Positions 41,631-50,068 of a DNA stretch of 64,000 bases are shown in pieces. Location of the stretch: positions 34,343 through 98,342 of the forward strand of contig JBDRIE010000027.1 of the NCBI GenBank assembly GCA_043816165.1, given 5' to 3'. The notes beneath the pieces were generated by a model that saw only the letters and a program-made list of their open reading frames with translations, ran no database searches and had not been told where the DNA came from. A program made the position numbers and the translations under genes. The DNA comes from JAACEU01 sp043816165 (GTDB lineage: Bacteria > Patescibacteriota > Gracilibacteria > UBA1369 > LOWO2-01-FULL-3). Numbering within the stretch: position 1 is the stretch's first letter; each line of letters begins with the position of its first letter.

Positions 41631-43277
41631 CTAAATCAGTCTCGCGATATCGCTGTAAGTGATGATGAAAATCAGAAGAAGTATCAAAATATAACCGAGC
41701 GCATGAATGTACGCTTCCCATTTTTGATTTACCCTTCTACCCATAACAAACTCGATCAAAATGAATAGTAGACGACCCCCATCGAGAGCCGGGAACGGAA
41801 GAATATTTATCACCGCCAAACTCAACGACAGAATCGCAATAAATCGAAGCATCGAAATAAATCCTTCCTGGATAAAGATATGAGTCAAACTCGCAATTCC
41901 AACCGGACCTGCAACAGAGTCAGGAACTTCTCCCGATCGCAAAATAGTTCCAACCATTTCAACAAACATTTTGCCCGTAATTTTCGCCAACCTGAATCCC
42001 TCCCCAAAAGACTCATAAATCGCAATATACCAAGGATACTGCTCATCGTTTATTTTTACGACAGACGAGAATAAGTTGGTATTGTAGAGGCTAACATCCT
42101 GCTCCTCTCCGTATTGCATTAGCTCAGACAAGTAAACTCCGATCTTTCCTTCCTCCGGCTTAACCTCATAAAACATCCTCTCACCACCCCTCTCAATCGA
42201 ATAAGCCAAAACCTCACCTCCATGTTCTTCCACGTACGAAATCAGCTCTACGCTATCGTAAACGTTCTCTCCGTTCACAGAAACAATCACATCTCCACTC
42301 TCAAATCCCGCCACCTCCGCAGGCGATCCGGGAATCACAGAAGAAATCACAACTTTCCTAAACTGCTCATATTCCAAAATGAAACTTTCATTAAACCCAT
42401 TTCTATAAACCTCAAATTCCTGCACATTCACACCACGCACAATATCTTCAAATTCGATCACAGAATAAACCTGCTCACCATTCACACTAATAACAAAATC
42501 CCCTGGCCGCAAACCGGCTTTGTACGCTTTCCCACCCTCATTCACATCAAAAACTCGAACACGTGGAAATGAAACGTAATCATAAAATTCAAATCCAAAA
42601 GCAAACCCCTCCATATTCTCCGGCAATTGCTCGGGAACAATTTCATAAGTAAAAACCTTATCCCCACGCATCACCTTATATTTACCAACCGGATCTTCCA
42701 GCATTTCCGCGAACAAAAAATCATCCAAAACATTATCATTCACAGAAAAAATAACGTCCTCCGCCTGAAATCCCAATTCCGATGCAAAACTCCCCTCCTC
42801 CACATTCTTCAACTTCAGCCCTTCCGTAAGTTCAATAACTCCATTACTCACCGCAGGCAAAACGTCCTCCGGCGTCAAAAGCGGCTGCATACCGACAGTA
42901 AATCCAACCGTCAACAAAATCCACGCCAACAAAAAATTCATCACAACCCCCGCAATAATCACCTTCACACGCGACCGCATCGGCTGCGCGATAAAACTCC
43001 GCTTCTTCCGCATCATCGAAGGATCGGTCGCATCCTCGCCCAGCATCCGCACAAAACCCCCAAACGGAATCCAATTCAAAGAATACAAAGTCCCCTCCTC
43101 CCTCTGCCCCTTCTTCTTTTTTCGGCGCCACCCCCAAATCCTCGGAGGCAAACCAATTCCAAACTCCTTCACCTCAATCCCCGCCCGCTTCGCCATCCAA
43201 AAATGCCCAAACTCATGCACCAAAATAAGAATGGAAAAAACCAATATAAAAACGATGATTGTGATGAGAATATCCAT
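41631..43277 (-). CDS. rseP: Site-2 metalloprotease RseP with two PDZ domains
   Basis: 548 residues, about 100 more than E. coli RseP. The zinc site HEFGH is at residues 21-25 in the first membrane helix, and the second motif (FPALDGGRLLF) is near the C-terminus. Two PDZ-like domains lie between, marked by KAGLRPGDFVISVNGEQV and VAGFESGDVIVSVNGENV. An extra beta-rich segment before them (LKNVEEGSFASELGFQAEDV) looks like a third, partial PDZ. RseP cleaves membrane-bound substrates such as anti-sigma factors and signal-peptide remnants. Translation begins 2 nt after the frr stop. Confidence 0.95.
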   Translation of the reverse strand: MDILITIIVFILVFSILILVHEFGHFWMAKRAGIEVKEFGIGLPPRIWGWRRKKKKGQREEGTLYSLNWIPFGGFVRMLGEDATDPSMMRKKRSFIAQPMRSRVKVIIAGVVMNFLLAWILLTVGFTVGMQPLLTPEDVLPAVSNGVIELTEGLKLKNVEEGSFASELGFQAEDVIFSVNDNVLDDFLFAEMLEDPVGKYKVMRGDKVFTYEIVPEQLPENMEGFAFGFEFYDYVSFPRVRVFDVNEGGKAYKAGLRPGDFVISVNGEQVYSVIEFEDIVRGVNVQEFEVYRNGFNESFILEYEQFRKVVISSVIPGSPAEVAGFESGDVIVSVNGENVYDSVELISYVEEHGGEVLAYSIERGGERMFYEVKPEEGKIGVYLSELMQYGEEQDVSLYNTNLFSSVVKINDEQYPWYIAIYESFGEGFRLAKITGKMFVEMVGTILRSGEVPDSVAGPVGIASLTHIFIQEGFISMLRFIAILSLSLAVINILPFPALDGGRLLFILIEFVMGRRVNQKWEAYIHALGYILILLLIFIITYSDIARLI

Positions 43278-43279
43278 AG

Positions 43280-43840
43280 TTATACGGTCATTACGTCTTT
43301 TTCTTTTGCGTCAGTGGTTTCGTCGATCTTGCTGTTCGCCTCGTCAACCACTTTTTGCAAATCTTTATCGGAAGAATAGAGATCATCTTCTGTCATCTTT
43401 CCATCCGCTTTTAGTTGTTTGAATGAATTGTGAGCGTCTTGTCGCGCGGTTCGTACTGAAATTCGCGCATCTTCCGCCAATTTTTTTACATGCTTTGTGA
43501 GGTCGGTCCTTCTTTCTTCTGTTAATGGTGGAATGTTAATGCGAACGCAAATCCCATCGTTTACAGGATTTAGACCCGTTCCTATTCCAACGATTGCTTT
43601 TTCGATTGGTACGAGCGTGCTCTTGTCCCACGGTTGAATCTGGATGGTTTTTGCATCCGGAATAGAGACATTCGCGACCGCTTTGACGGGTTGAGAAGAT
43701 CCGTAAACGTCTACGGGGATATTCTCTACTAGAGATGCGTTTGCTCTCCCCACTTGTAACCTTGCAAATTCTTCTTTCAAATGCGCAATTGCTTTGTCGA
43801 ATTCTGCCCGAGCCTTGCTGATAACTTCTTGATAAGTCAT
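43280..43840 (-). CDS. frr: Ribosome recycling factor
   Basis: 186 residues. RRF splits post-termination ribosomes with EF-G. Signatures are LQVGRANASLVENIPVDVYG, ANVSIPDAKTIQIQPWDKS, NDGICVRINIPPLTEERR and the C-terminal RTARQDAHNSFKQLKADGKM. I start at the ATG before MTYQEVISKARAEF because homologues begin there and TAACC lies 9 nt upstream. The longer upstream frame overlaps pyrH and is a shadow. Confidence 0.96.
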   Translation of the reverse strand: MTYQEVISKARAEFDKAIAHLKEEFARLQVGRANASLVENIPVDVYGSSQPVKAVANVSIPDAKTIQIQPWDKSTLVPIEKAIVGIGTGLNPVNDGICVRINIPPLTEERRTDLTKHVKKLAEDARISVRTARQDAHNSFKQLKADGKMTEDDLYSSDKDLQKVVDEANSKIDETTDAKEKDVMTV

Positions 43841-43849
43841 AAATTGTTT

Positions 43850-43854
43850 GGTTA
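43850..43854 (-). promoter_or_regulatory. TAACC translation-signal candidate, frr
   Basis: TCTAACCAA with 9 nt to the frr ATG, in the 32-nt gap after pyrH, so inside a probable operon. Confidence 0.55.
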
Positions 43855-43872
43855 GATTTGCTATCGCAAATG

Positions 43873-44586
43873 TTAAGTAATAATTGTCCCAACTTTGCCG
43901 CCCGTAACGGCTTTTTTGATATTTCCTTTTTTGTTTAAATTGAAAACCAACATCGGCAGTCCCCCACTTTTGCACAAAGAAGCGCATGTCAGATCCATTA
44001 CCCCGAGACCCTGCTCAATCACCTCCTGATATTTCATCGAAGTGTACTTTTTCGCATCCTTATGCTTCATCGGATCCTTGTTGTAGACATAGTCAACTTT
44101 GGTCGCTTTCAATAAGACATCACATTCCATCTCCAAAGCTCTCAAAGCCGCCGCAGAATCGGTAGTAAAATAAGGGCTTCCCGTTCCTCCCGCAAAAATC
44201 ACAATCCGCCCCTTATCCATATGATGCTTCGCACGTTTCGGAAGATAATTTTCCATAGCCTTCTCACAAGGCAAAGCGCTAACCGCTCGCACATCAGCAC
44301 CAACAACCTTCAGCGCACTCTCAAAAGCAAGAGCATTCATCACAGTCGCCATCATTCCCATAGTGTCGCTCGTAACACGACCCAAGTCCAGCTTCTTATT
44401 ATCCCTATACCTCCAAATATTTCCTCCACCGATCACAATCCCAACCTGACACTTCATTTTCTGCAATTCCTTCACCCTCTTGGCCAGATCCATTATTGTC
44501 GCTCCATCTATTCCACTATCCAATTTCCCCTTAAACACTTCCCCGGAGAGCTTTAACAGCACTCTCTTATATTTCAATTTCGCCAT
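43873..44586 (-). CDS. pyrH: UMP kinase
   Basis: 237 residues of the amino-acid-kinase fold; makes UDP from UMP. Motifs: YKRVLLKLSGEVFKG at the N-terminus, GIVIGGGNIWR, DTMGMMATVMNALA, FAGGTGSPYFTTDSAAALRA, and LLKATKVDYVYNKDPMKH. The start is the ATG before MAKLKYKR, not the one eight codons upstream. It is followed by frr and rseP. The usual upstream rpsB-tsf pair is replaced by an unknown membrane-anchored protein. Confidence 0.96.
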   Translation of the reverse strand: MAKLKYKRVLLKLSGEVFKGKLDSGIDGATIMDLAKRVKELQKMKCQVGIVIGGGNIWRYRDNKKLDLGRVTSDTMGMMATVMNALAFESALKVVGADVRAVSALPCEKAMENYLPKRAKHHMDKGRIVIFAGGTGSPYFTTDSAAALRALEMECDVLLKATKVDYVYNKDPMKHKDAKKYTSMKYQEVIEQGLGVMDLTCASLCKSGGLPMLVFNLNKKGNIKKAVTGGKVGTIIT

Positions 44587-44588
44587 AT

Positions 44589-44993
44589 TTAATACTTTAA
44601 TAATAACCAAGTTAATCCAACGCCCAGGATAATCCCCACCAAAAATATCACCGGCATCTTCCGATCCGACTTCTCCTCATGAGCATTCGCCAAATCCGTC
44701 AACAAATCCGTACTCACAATAATATCATCATCCACGTGCTGATCAAAAACCTCCTCATACGCATGCGAAGCTATCAAATTCACAAACTTATCAAACTTCA
44801 CCTTCACCCTCGTACGCGGATTAAGCGCCGCCTCCTCAGCCTCCCCAACACTCACCGCCTCCACATTCCCAAAAACCCGATCTTCATGCGAGACAACCTC
44901 CGCCGCCTCCTCCTCCATACGCTCAATCTTAAATTCCGCATCATCATCATTGTCGTTACCGCCCCGAAGATTTATTGTACCGTCATCGGACAT
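44589..44993 (-). CDS. Tail-anchored acidic membrane protein, unknown
   Basis: 134 residues. An acidic soluble N-terminal part (about 1-108, many Glu and Asp) is followed by one C-terminal membrane helix (MPVIFLVGIILGVGLTWLLL) and a three-residue tail, so it is tail-anchored with the bulk in the cytoplasm. It starts the cluster pyrH-frr-rseP, with 2 nt between its stop and the pyrH start. No family recognised. Confidence 0.7.
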   Translation of the reverse strand: MSDDGTINLRGGNDNDDDAEFKIERMEEEAAEVVSHEDRVFGNVEAVSVGEAEEAALNPRTRVKVKFDKFVNLIASHAYEEVFDQHVDDDIIVSTDLLTDLANAHEEKSDRKMPVIFLVGIILGVGLTWLLLKY

Positions 44994-45056
44994 AGTGGTT
45001 GAAATTAGGATGAGTTAGTTCTTTTTGTTTCTGAAAAATATTAACACATGCTGCCC

Positions 45057-45084
45057 TTGAGGGAAATGGAATTTCGTATATACT
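45057..45084 (+). promoter_or_regulatory. Promoter of the 76-residue gene
   Basis: TTGAGG (45057-45062), a 16-bp spacer and TATACT (45079-45084). Transcription should start near 45091, upstream of the TAACC box. Confidence 0.6.
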
Positions 45085-45105
45085 ATAGTTGCACTCAAAT
45101 ATATT

Positions 45106-45110
45106 TAACC
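45106..45110 (+). promoter_or_regulatory. TAACC translation-signal candidate, 76-residue gene
   Basis: TTTAACC with 8 nt to the ATG, downstream of the predicted transcription start. Confidence 0.55.
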
Positions 45111-45118
45111 AATAAACG

Positions 45119-45349
45119 ATGAATGAATCACTTAGTTCTATTGTAGATGAAGTAATAATAGAAAATGAAGCTACAATACCACATGAAGAAATAGCAGATG
45201 TTCGTCATGCAGTATTAGAAGTCTTTTCAGTAAAATGTAATCCTTCCACGCCAATCGAAGAACTGGAGAAACAGTTTGGTACAAGAGAAAAATTGAAATT
45301 TTGTATTGGTGAAGCAGTTGATATCGTAAAAGAACAAATTCTCTTTTAG
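45119..45349 (+). CDS. Small acidic protein of unknown function, 76 residues
   Basis: Soluble and mainly helical with 17 acidic residues and a single conserved-looking segment IPHEEIADVRHAVLEVFSV. It is supported by a promoter and a TAACC box at the right spacing. Convergent with the next gene. Confidence 0.6.
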   Translation: MNESLSSIVDEVIIENEATIPHEEIADVRHAVLEVFSVKCNPSTPIEELEKQFGTREKLKFCIGEAVDIVKEQILF

Positions 45350-45384
45350 AATCTTTTCGCTATGTTGCAACTCAAATGGTGAAA

Positions 45385-45642
45385 TCACTCCTCCCACCTC
45401 ACAAAAGTCGCAGGAATACGAAAATCCTCACCATCCGGAGTTGTAATTTGAACCATCTGACTGCTCAAAGATGCAGCAGTACATCCACTGTTTCTGGGTA
45501 TAATCAACTTCCCCACCCGAAAACGAACACGAAGATCTTTTAACTCTTCGGGCAACCCCTCAAAATTATCGGGCGTCCCATCATAACTATGAGGCACTCT
45601 TTCGTCACTTTCCCCGTTTCCCCCACCTCCTATCCTTTCCAT
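45385..45642 (-). CDS. Small protein of unknown function, 85 residues
   Basis: The true start is probably the ATG at 45640-45642 (MERIGGGGNGESDER), because a longer reading frame would run through the divergent promoter region and the start of the next gene. The rest is beta-rich (DLRVRFRVGKLIIPRNSG, VQITTPDGEDFRIPATFVRW), resembling a small barrel. No family recognised. Confidence 0.55.
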   Translation of the reverse strand: MERIGGGGNGESDERVPHSYDGTPDNFEGLPEELKDLRVRFRVGKLIIPRNSGCTAASLSSQMVQITTPDGEDFRIPATFVRWEE

Positions 45643-45670
45643 TTGCTTGTGATTACAAAAATTAGCGCAT

Positions 45671-45699
45671 AGCCTAGCGGTTTGAGGGGGGTGTGTCAA
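45671..45699 (-). promoter_or_regulatory. Promoter of the 85-residue gene
   Basis: TTGACA (45694-45699), a 17-bp spacer and TAGGCT (45671-45676), on the minus strand. It is divergent from, and 15 bp apart from, the rightward promoter. Confidence 0.6.
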
Positions 45700-45714
45700 T
45701 GGAAAGGATGGAAT

Positions 45715-45743
45715 TTGACGAACCTGTCTTATTAGGCTACAGT
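45715..45743 (+). promoter_or_regulatory. Promoter of the 160-residue gene
   Basis: TTGACG (45715-45720), a 17-bp spacer and TACAGT (45738-45743). Together with the leftward promoter it forms a compact divergent pair. Confidence 0.6.
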
Positions 45744-45769
45744 TCGCCACTATTGTTAACAACTTTATT

Positions 45770-46252
45770 ATGGAAACCAAAAAAGAAAATTCACCCGAAA
45801 ACCTGAAAGAAGTACCCACTTCAGAGCTCATAGATACTTTTCGCGAGGCATTGGAAACAGAACAAAAAATTAACCCCGAATTACGCAAGCGAGGCCATGC
45901 TTTTTTGAAAGATGTTTTGAGTAAAGTGGACAACTTCCCTATAGAACGATTAATAGATTGCAGCGTATACGTAAGACGGGAAAAAGGTGTCGCTATCGTT
46001 ATTAATGTACCGATGCCCCATCTTAGCCCCGAACAAAATTTTCTTGTCCGCCATAGGGGAGGAAGGCTTGAGCTAAAGGAAGCAATAAGTAATTTGCCTG
46101 GAGTCGATCATGTAGAGATAAATGGCCTCATGGAGAATATAACAGTGTCTTTGGATGTTGTACTCCAACCTGATCACATACCCGCACAAGATCCATCACA
46201 AACAGTTGAAGAAGTACAGGAAAATGTAGGCGAAAAACTGACAGATGTATAA
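45770..46252 (+). CDS. Soluble protein of unknown function, 160 residues
   Basis: Helical N-terminal half (TSELIDTFREALETEQKINP, RKRGHAFLKDVLSKVDNFPI) and a beta-rich middle (DCSVYVRREKGVAIVINVP). No catalytic motif or family seen. TAACA lies 8 nt before the ATG, a near match to the TAACC signal. It is transcribed divergently from the 85-residue gene. Confidence 0.6.
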   Translation: METKKENSPENLKEVPTSELIDTFREALETEQKINPELRKRGHAFLKDVLSKVDNFPIERLIDCSVYVRREKGVAIVINVPMPHLSPEQNFLVRHRGGRLELKEAISNLPGVDHVEINGLMENITVSLDVVLQPDHIPAQDPSQTVEEVQENVGEKLTDV

Positions 46253-46270
46253 TACGCCGTATCATCAAAT

Positions 46271-46411
46271 TCATTGAAAAAAAGAATATTCAATTATTAA
46301 GCTAACAACAACAATAATTGATCCGATAATAACACTTCTTATTGGGTGTTCCTCTATATTTTTTCTAACATCTATCAACGAACGTGTTATTTTATTACCT
46401 TTACCGTCCAT
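46271..46411 (-). CDS. Small single-pass membrane protein downstream of groL, possibly N-terminally frameshifted
   Basis: Reading the minus strand from the ATG at 46409-46411 gives 46 residues: a charged N-terminus (MDGKGNKITRSLIDVRKN) and one membrane helix (RSVIIGSIIVVVSLIIEYSF), then TGA. The open frame continues 17 codons upstream as a plausible protein sequence without a start. An ATG at 46459-46461, 24 nt after the groL stop, is out of that frame by one base at a run of five A. A one-base indel there would give a 63-residue protein. It is probably cotranscribed after groL. Function unknown. Confidence 0.5.
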   Translation of the reverse strand: MDGKGNKITRSLIDVRKNIEEHPIRSVIIGSIIVVVSLIIEYSFFQ

Positions 46412-46485
46412 TTCAACCTTTCCATAAATTTTACTCTCATCTATTAAATTGTTTTTGGCATATTAATAAATTTAATAATTCCCCC

Positions 46486-48132
46486 CTACATCATCCCAGG
46501 CATTCCTCCCATCCCGGCCGCCGCATCTCCTCCACCACTCTTGCAACATTTATCATCGGGAAGATCACAAATCGCCGCTTCCATAGTCAAAAAGATCGCC
46601 GCAACGCTGGCCGCGTTCTCAATCGCACTTCGAACAACCATTTTCGGATCGATAATTCCGGCCTCAACCATATTTACGTAAATATCCTTCGCCGCGTCAT
46701 ACCCAACACCTTTCTTATCATTCAAAACCTTATCCACAACCACGGCCCCGTCTTTCCCTGCATTCTCCGCGATCTGAATCAACGGCGCGGAAAGAACATT
46801 CTTTATAATCTTAATTCCGGTCGCAATGTCCTCATCATCATCGGTCAATTTCTCAAGTTCAGCCGCCGCAAGAAGCAAAGCAACTCCTCCACCCGGCACA
46901 ATCCCCTCTTCCACAGCCGCACGAGTCGCATTCAACGCATCCTCGATTCTATGTTTCTTTTCTTTCAGTTCAATTTCCGTAGCCGCCCCCACTTTGATTA
47001 ACCCAACACCCCCTCCAAGCTTTGCCAATCGCTCTGCAAGCTTGTCCTTGTCAAAATCCGAAGTAGCTTTTGATAGATGAACTTTTATCTCCTCCACACG
47101 CGCTTCGATCTCATGCTTATCACCTTTTCCCTCTACTATTGTAGTTGAATCTTTGTCCGCAACAACTTTCCTCGCCTCACCAAGATGACCAAGTTCCGCC
47201 GCATCCATTTTGAGTCCAATTTCATCACTGATGACAGTCGCTCCTGTCAGTGCAGCAATGTCTTTTAGCATTTCTTTACGTCGATCTCCGAAAGCCGGCG
47301 CCTTCACAGCCAACACATTGAATACCCCACGCAACTTATTCAACACCAAAGTCGCGAGAGCCTCACCATCGATATCTTCAGCGATAATAACGAGTTCTTT
47401 CTTACCTGACTGAGCGACCTTTTCCAGCACAGGCAAGAGCTCTTGGACCGAACTAATTTTTTTATCAGTAATTAGGATTTTTGCGTCCTCATATGACGCT
47501 TCCATCCTCCCCGGATCTGTCACAAAGTACGGTGAAATGTATCCATTATCAAATTGCATACCCTCAACCACCTCTTTTTCCAGACCCATCGTCTGAGATT
47601 CTTCGACCTGGATCACTCCATCATTTCCAACCATCTCCATAATCTCCGCGATCAACTTTCCAACCTCCTCATTTTGTGCAGAAATAGTCGCAACCTGAGC
47701 AATCATCTCTTTGCTGTTCCCAACATCTATAGCCATTTCAGTCAAAACCTCATTGATCTTCGCAACCGCCTTCTCTATTCCCTTCTTCAACTGCATAGGA
47801 TTCGCTCCCGCAGTCAAATTTCGCAAACCTTCCTTCACTATAGCCTCAGCCAAAATAGTCGCAGTAGTCGTACCATCACCGGCAATGTCATTTGTCCTTG
47901 TCGCCACCTCTTTTACCATCTGTGCACCCATATTTTCGTATGGATCCGGCAATTCGATCTCTTTCGCGATAGTAACTCCATCATTTGTGACCAATGGAGC
48001 TCCATATTTCTTGTCCAGAATAGCGTTTCGCCCTTTTGGGCCTAGTGTAATTTTTACCGCCGCCGCGAGCTTTTCAATACCCGCAAGCAGTTTTTGACGA
48101 GCATCGTCACTAAATTGCATTTGTTTAGCCAT
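46486..48132 (-). CDS. groL: Chaperonin GroEL
   Basis: 548 residues, full length, ending in the classical Gly-Met repeat (MGGMPGMM). ATP site: TLGPKGRNAILDKKYG and GDGTTTATILAEAIV. The apical domain contains EGMQFDNGYISPYFVTD and the equatorial end AGIIDPKMVVRSAIENAASV. It folds proteins with GroES. It follows groS by 38 nt and shares its promoter and CIRCE operator. Before the ATG there is TTAATAAC and a run of T rather than a Shine-Dalgarno. Confidence 0.98.
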   Translation of the reverse strand: MAKQMQFSDDARQKLLAGIEKLAAAVKITLGPKGRNAILDKKYGAPLVTNDGVTIAKEIELPDPYENMGAQMVKEVATRTNDIAGDGTTTATILAEAIVKEGLRNLTAGANPMQLKKGIEKAVAKINEVLTEMAIDVGNSKEMIAQVATISAQNEEVGKLIAEIMEMVGNDGVIQVEESQTMGLEKEVVEGMQFDNGYISPYFVTDPGRMEASYEDAKILITDKKISSVQELLPVLEKVAQSGKKELVIIAEDIDGEALATLVLNKLRGVFNVLAVKAPAFGDRRKEMLKDIAALTGATVISDEIGLKMDAAELGHLGEARKVVADKDSTTIVEGKGDKHEIEARVEEIKVHLSKATSDFDKDKLAERLAKLGGGVGLIKVGAATEIELKEKKHRIEDALNATRAAVEEGIVPGGGVALLLAAAELEKLTDDDEDIATGIKIIKNVLSAPLIQIAENAGKDGAVVVDKVLNDKKGVGYDAAKDIYVNMVEAGIIDPKMVVRSAIENAASVAAIFLTMEAAICDLPDDKCCKSGGGDAAAGMGGMPGMM

Positions 48133-48170
48133 AATAAAAAAAAGTTATTAATTAATAAAAAAAGCCCGCA

Positions 48171-48461
48171 CTAGGCGAGTTTTGCGTAAATATCAGAAGC
48201 ACTAAGAATCAAAACCTCTTTCCCCTCAACTTTCACTTCCGTAGGACCATATTTTGAAAACAAAACCGTATCCCCTTCTTTTACCTCCATTTCAAGCCTT
48301 TTCCCATCATCAGTCATTTTTCCCGGACCGGCAGCGATCACTATCCCCGTCATAGGTTTCTCTTTGTTGGCTGTCTCAGGAATAATTATCCCGGAAGAAC
48401 TGACTTCTTCAACAACAGGTTCAACAACTACATTGTCGCCCGTCGGAATTACTTTCGCCAT
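48171..48461 (-). CDS. groS: Co-chaperonin GroES
   Basis: 96 residues: VIPTGDNVVVEPVVEEVSSS with the mobile loop SSSGIIIPETANKEKPMTG, VIAAGPGKMTDDGK, EVKEGDTVLFSKYGPTEVK. The first gene of the groS-groL operon. Confidence 0.98.
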   Translation of the reverse strand: MAKVIPTGDNVVVEPVVEEVSSSGIIIPETANKEKPMTGIVIAAGPGKMTDDGKRLEMEVKEGDTVLFSKYGPTEVKVEGKEVLILSASDIYAKLA

Positions 48462-48469
48462 AATTTAAA

Positions 48470-48474
48470 GGTTA
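48470..48474 (-). promoter_or_regulatory. TAACC translation-signal candidate, groS
   Basis: ATAACC with 8 nt to the groS ATG. The promoter and CIRCE lie upstream, so this element is in the 5' leader of the mRNA. Confidence 0.6.
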
Positions 48475-48485
48475 TATGAATAAAA

Positions 48486-48512
48486 TTAGCACCCCGTATT
48501 ATAGAGTGCTAA
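48486..48512. promoter_or_regulatory. CIRCE operator (HrcA binding site)
   Basis: TTAGCACCC, 9 bp, GAGTGCTAA. This matches the CIRCE consensus TTAGCACTC-N9-GAGTGCTAA with a single mismatch in the left arm. CIRCE is bound by the repressor HrcA, so groS-groL should be heat-inducible. hrcA is not in the window. Confidence 0.93.
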
Positions 48513-48525
48513 CCCTTAGAGTCAA
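48498..48525 (-). promoter_or_regulatory. groS-groL promoter overlapped by CIRCE
   Basis: On the minus strand TTGACT (48520-48525), a 16-bp spacer and TATAAT (48498-48503). The -10 lies inside the operator, so HrcA binding would block RNA polymerase directly. Confidence 0.85.
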
Positions 48526-48529
48526 GCAT

Positions 48530-50053
48530 TTATTCAGCAAATTTCTCGGCCTCGGTTTCCCTTATAACATTAACCTTCACAGGTCCCGGATGCTGGAGGT
48601 CATACTCTATTTTACGAGCAATATTGTGCGAAAGCTTTATAGATTCAAGATCATCAAGCTCTGTAGGATTCACAAAAATTCTCACCTCTGTTCCAGCCTG
48701 AATAGCAAACGATTTTCGCACTCCATCAAAGCTATTACACAAATTCTCAAGCTCCATAAGCCGTCTGACATACGTATCCAAATTATCCTTGCTTGCACCC
48801 GGACGCGCATTTGAGATCATATTTGCCGCCTGTACAAGCTGTGCCTCAAGAGTTTCAGGCTCAGGAGTTCCATGATGTGCCTCAATCGCATGCACAACCT
48901 CTTTTGATAATCCAAATTTTCTCGCAATATCGGCACCGATCTTCGCGTGATGGCCCGGAATTTCATGGTCCACAGCCTTACCAATATCATGCAAAAGTCC
49001 GGCACGTCTACAAACAGTCACGTCAGCACCCAATTCCGAAGCCAGATTCCCCGCAAGAAACGAAACCTCCATTGAGTGTTTAAGAGCGTTTTGCCCATGA
49101 GTAACCCTAAATTTCAACCTTCCCAAAATCTTCACCAAATTTGTATGCAATCCGGTAACTCCGGTCTCCAATACTGCTTTTTCACCTAATTCCTTAATAA
49201 GAACATTTACTTCATCTTTCACCTTTTCCACAGTTTCTTCAATTCTAGCAGGATGAATTCGCCCATCCTCAATCAATTTCTCCAGCGCAACCTTCGCAAT
49301 ATACCTTCTCACAAGATCAAAACCGGAAATAACAATAGACCCCGGAGTATCATCTACGATCACATCAACCCCCGTCATTTGCTCAAAAGTATTAATATTC
49401 CGCCCTTCACGACCGATAATTCGCCCTTTCATTTCATCATTCGGCAAATTCACGATAGTGGCCGTCGATTCCGCAGTCGTCTCCGAAGCACACCGCGCAA
49501 TAGCATCCGCGATAATCCACTTCGCTTTTTCATCAACCTTTTCCTTCAGATCCTTCTCAGCCCTTTTCATCTGCTCAACAATATCCGCCTTCGACTCCTC
49601 CTCAACTTTTCGCAACAAAAGATCCTTCGCCTCCTCTTTGGTCATAGCCGCAACTTTTTCCAATTCCTGCGCTTGAAGTTTATAAATTTCCTCTACTTCA
49701 TCCCTCAAAGCCTTGATAGAAGTAACTTTTGAATCAAGATCCACCTTTGACTTGTCAACTTCTTCAGTCTTCTTGTCTAAAGACTGTTCTTTTTTCAGCA
49801 AACGCTCCTCAACCGAATCCAGTTGAGACTGCCTTCTCTGTTCTTCTTTTTTTACTTCATCTTGAGTTTTAAATGCTTCGTTTCGCGCTTCATAAACAAT
49901 TTCTTTCGACTTGTTTTTCGCATCAGCAAGCATTTGCTCAGCTTTTTGAACAATATCTTTGTTCTTCGCTTCGACCTGAGTTTTACGATAATAATACCCA
50001 CCGGAAATTCCGGCACCCAAGCCCAGTACAGCTACAATAATTGGTATCAACAT
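48530..50053 (-). CDS. rny: Ribonuclease Y
   Basis: 507 residues. N-terminal membrane helix (LIPIIVAVLGLGAGISGGYYY), a long coiled coil (about 30-195), a KH domain (NDEMKGRIIGREGRNINTFEQMTGVDVIVDD) and the HD domain (RAGLLHDIGKAVDHEIPGHH, EAHHGTPEP, RPGASKDNLDTYVRRLMELE). It initiates mRNA decay at the membrane. Upstream of groS; the groS promoter begins 5 bp before its stop. Confidence 0.97.
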   Translation of the reverse strand: MLIPIIVAVLGLGAGISGGYYYRKTQVEAKNKDIVQKAEQMLADAKNKSKEIVYEARNEAFKTQDEVKKEEQRRQSQLDSVEERLLKKEQSLDKKTEEVDKSKVDLDSKVTSIKALRDEVEEIYKLQAQELEKVAAMTKEEAKDLLLRKVEEESKADIVEQMKRAEKDLKEKVDEKAKWIIADAIARCASETTAESTATIVNLPNDEMKGRIIGREGRNINTFEQMTGVDVIVDDTPGSIVISGFDLVRRYIAKVALEKLIEDGRIHPARIEETVEKVKDEVNVLIKELGEKAVLETGVTGLHTNLVKILGRLKFRVTHGQNALKHSMEVSFLAGNLASELGADVTVCRRAGLLHDIGKAVDHEIPGHHAKIGADIARKFGLSKEVVHAIEAHHGTPEPETLEAQLVQAANMISNARPGASKDNLDTYVRRLMELENLCNSFDGVRKSFAIQAGTEVRIFVNPTELDDLESIKLSHNIARKIEYDLQHPGPVKVNVIRETEAEKFAE

Positions 50054-50063
50054 AATAAATATA

Positions 50064-50068
50064 GGTTA
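50064..50068 (-). promoter_or_regulatory. TAACC translation-signal candidate, rny
   Basis: TCTAACCT with 10 nt to the ATG. Confidence 0.5.

Noticed and set aside
41515..41721. 68-residue minus-strand reading frame upstream of dnaA
   Set aside because: It overlaps the end of rseP in another frame and has no start signal or protein-like composition.
45643..45933. Long N-terminal extension of the 85-residue protein
   Set aside because: The extension would be antisense to the 160-residue gene and would span the divergent promoter pair; an internal ATG with its own promoter fits better.
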